Of a stretch of DNA of 64,000 nucleotides, positions 63,708-64,000 are shown piece after piece. The number at the start of each line of letters is the position of its first letter. Position 1 is the stretch's first letter. A program made the translations under genes and the position numbers. The DNA lies in NCBI GenBank assembly GCA_012514145.1, contig JAAZAV010000049.1:19510-83509 (forward strand), in the 5' to 3' direction. The notes under the pieces are model-generated. The model saw only the letters and a list, made by a program, of their open reading frames with translations, was not told where the DNA came from and did no database searches. This stretch comes from Clostridiales bacterium (lineage in GTDB: Bacteria > Bacillota > Clostridia > Oscillospirales > CAG-272).

Positions 63708-63761
63708 TTCGGCATGCGAATGTATTTCGACATGCGAATATATTTCGACATACGAAATATC
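63708..63761 (-). promoter_or_regulatory. three phased TTCG-N5-CGAA palindromes
   Basis: Units at 63708-63725, 63726-63743 and 63744-63761 each contain the palindrome TTCGRCATRCGAA; the period is 18 bp. They lie about 50-105 bases downstream of the promoter at 63849-63821, in the leader of the glycosidase-like gene, a position suited to a roadblock repressor or RNA-based control. Confidence 0.8.
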
Positions 63762-63820
63762 CGAAAACCCGGCGAAAGTGTTGATATTCGGAAATGTATA
63801 TACAGAGGTTTGCCGTCTTC

Positions 63821-63849
63821 AGTATACCCCCTTCGCGCTCCTCTGTCAA
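63821..63849 (-). promoter_or_regulatory. consensus promoter of the glycosidase-like gene
   Basis: On the minus strand TTGACA (63849-63844), 17-base spacer, TATACT (63826-63821); the leader is about 155 bases long. Confidence 0.8.
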
Positions 63850-63915
63850 GCCTGTTTCGGGAATTGCGCATTGCCGGCAAGTTGTAAAATGAATTGCCCA
63901 AGAGAATAAAAAAGG

Positions 63916-63937
63916 GGTTCCATTGAGGAATGAAACC
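63916..63937. repeat. imperfect inverted repeat before the truncated gene
   Basis: GGTTCCATT and AATGAAACC pair at 8 of 9 positions around GAGG. The local AT-rich sequence differs from upstream and may be the left end of an insertion sequence. Confidence 0.4.
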
Positions 63938-63980
63938 AGTTATACTTAGGCTGCGAACAAAAGCAACTGGAGGTAACTCA

Positions 63981-64000
63981 ATGGAACAGGTAGATTATAA
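63981..64000 (+). CDS. start of a gene cut by the window edge, possibly a transposase
   Basis: ATG at 63981 with GGAGGT 6 bases upstream begins a frame encoding MEQVDY before the sequence ends. The strong ribosome binding site, sudden AT-rich context and nearby inverted repeat suggest an insertion-sequence gene, but only six codons can be read. Confidence 0.4.

Noticed and set aside
63708..63761. Short repeat array considered as CRISPR
   Set aside because: Units are contiguous at 18 bp with no spacers and are palindromic; there are no cas genes.

Overview
This window looks like chromosomal DNA of a GC-rich, Gram-positive anaerobe of class Clostridia, most likely an uncultured gut-type relative of Oscillospirales/Christensenellales. 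The reasons are an RNase Y-YmdB gene pair, a dimeric glycyl-tRNA synthetase, a LytTR-DUF3021 pair, a BlaI-M56 pair, PerR with reverse rubrerythrin, Gram-positive lipoprotein signals, strong Shine-Dalgarno sites and consensus sigma-A promoters. No species is named. There are no rRNA genes and no CRISPR array; one tRNA (Arg-CCU) is present. The last 20 bases begin a further gene that may belong to an insertion sequence.

Layout. 1-5.3 kb: an RlmD-type 23S rRNA methyltransferase gene whose 3' end changes to low-GC sequence, followed by a low-GC island with an unknown ORF, a PD-(D/E)XK nuclease-DUF2075 helicase fusion and a MutT-like NUDIX hydrolase (candidate defence module). 5.3-8.3 kb: a translationally coupled HyuA-like ATPase and histone-deacetylase-family amidohydrolase. 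8.7-14.9 kb: GNAT, two TIM-barrel-like glycosidase-type proteins of unknown function, a Gfo/Idh/MocA dehydrogenase and an aldo/keto reductase. 15.1-17.3 kb: ArsR-type regulator plus a two-gene ABC exporter. 17.6-19.3 kb: BlaI-like repressor plus M56 peptidase. 19.4-19.9 kb: three tandem ~175-bp structured repeats. 20.1-27.5 kb: two sialidase-like BNR proteins, a beta-helix GH28-like protein, two solute-binding lipoproteins, pyroglutamyl peptidase and a small zinc-ribbon membrane protein. 27.6-36.7 kb: rubrerythrin, PerR, alpha/beta hydrolase, tRNA-Arg, an LCP protein, glyQS, a GH31 glycosidase, a membrane protein, a DUF1080 protein and a tiny membrane protein. 37.0-48.8 kb (minus): thiI, then a catabolic cluster of sulfatase, a 784-residue lipoprotein, aldo/keto reductase, solute-binding lipoprotein, an Lhr-like helicase and a GH28 polygalacturonase, with a divergent LysR regulator. 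50.1-52.8 kb: rny-ymdB. 53.2-55.3 kb: oxidoreductase and DMT transporter. 55.4-61.1 kb: three solute-binding lipoproteins and a nitrilase-fold amidohydrolase. 61.3-63.7 kb: LytTR-DUF3021 and a TIM-barrel glycosidase-like gene under a three-operator array.

The dominant theme is capture and breakdown of complex glycans (pectin-like, sulfated, xylose- or glucose-containing, possibly sialylated). Six related solute-binding lipoproteins share an internal EF-hand-like loop, and none has an ABC permease gene beside it, so the permeases must lie elsewhere or the proteins do another job. Most of the enzymes have no signal peptide, which fits import of oligomers followed by cytoplasmic degradation. Regulatory DNA is unusually readable: paired ArsR operators, paired BlaI operators, a phased triple palindrome, and about twenty promoters with 17-bp spacing.
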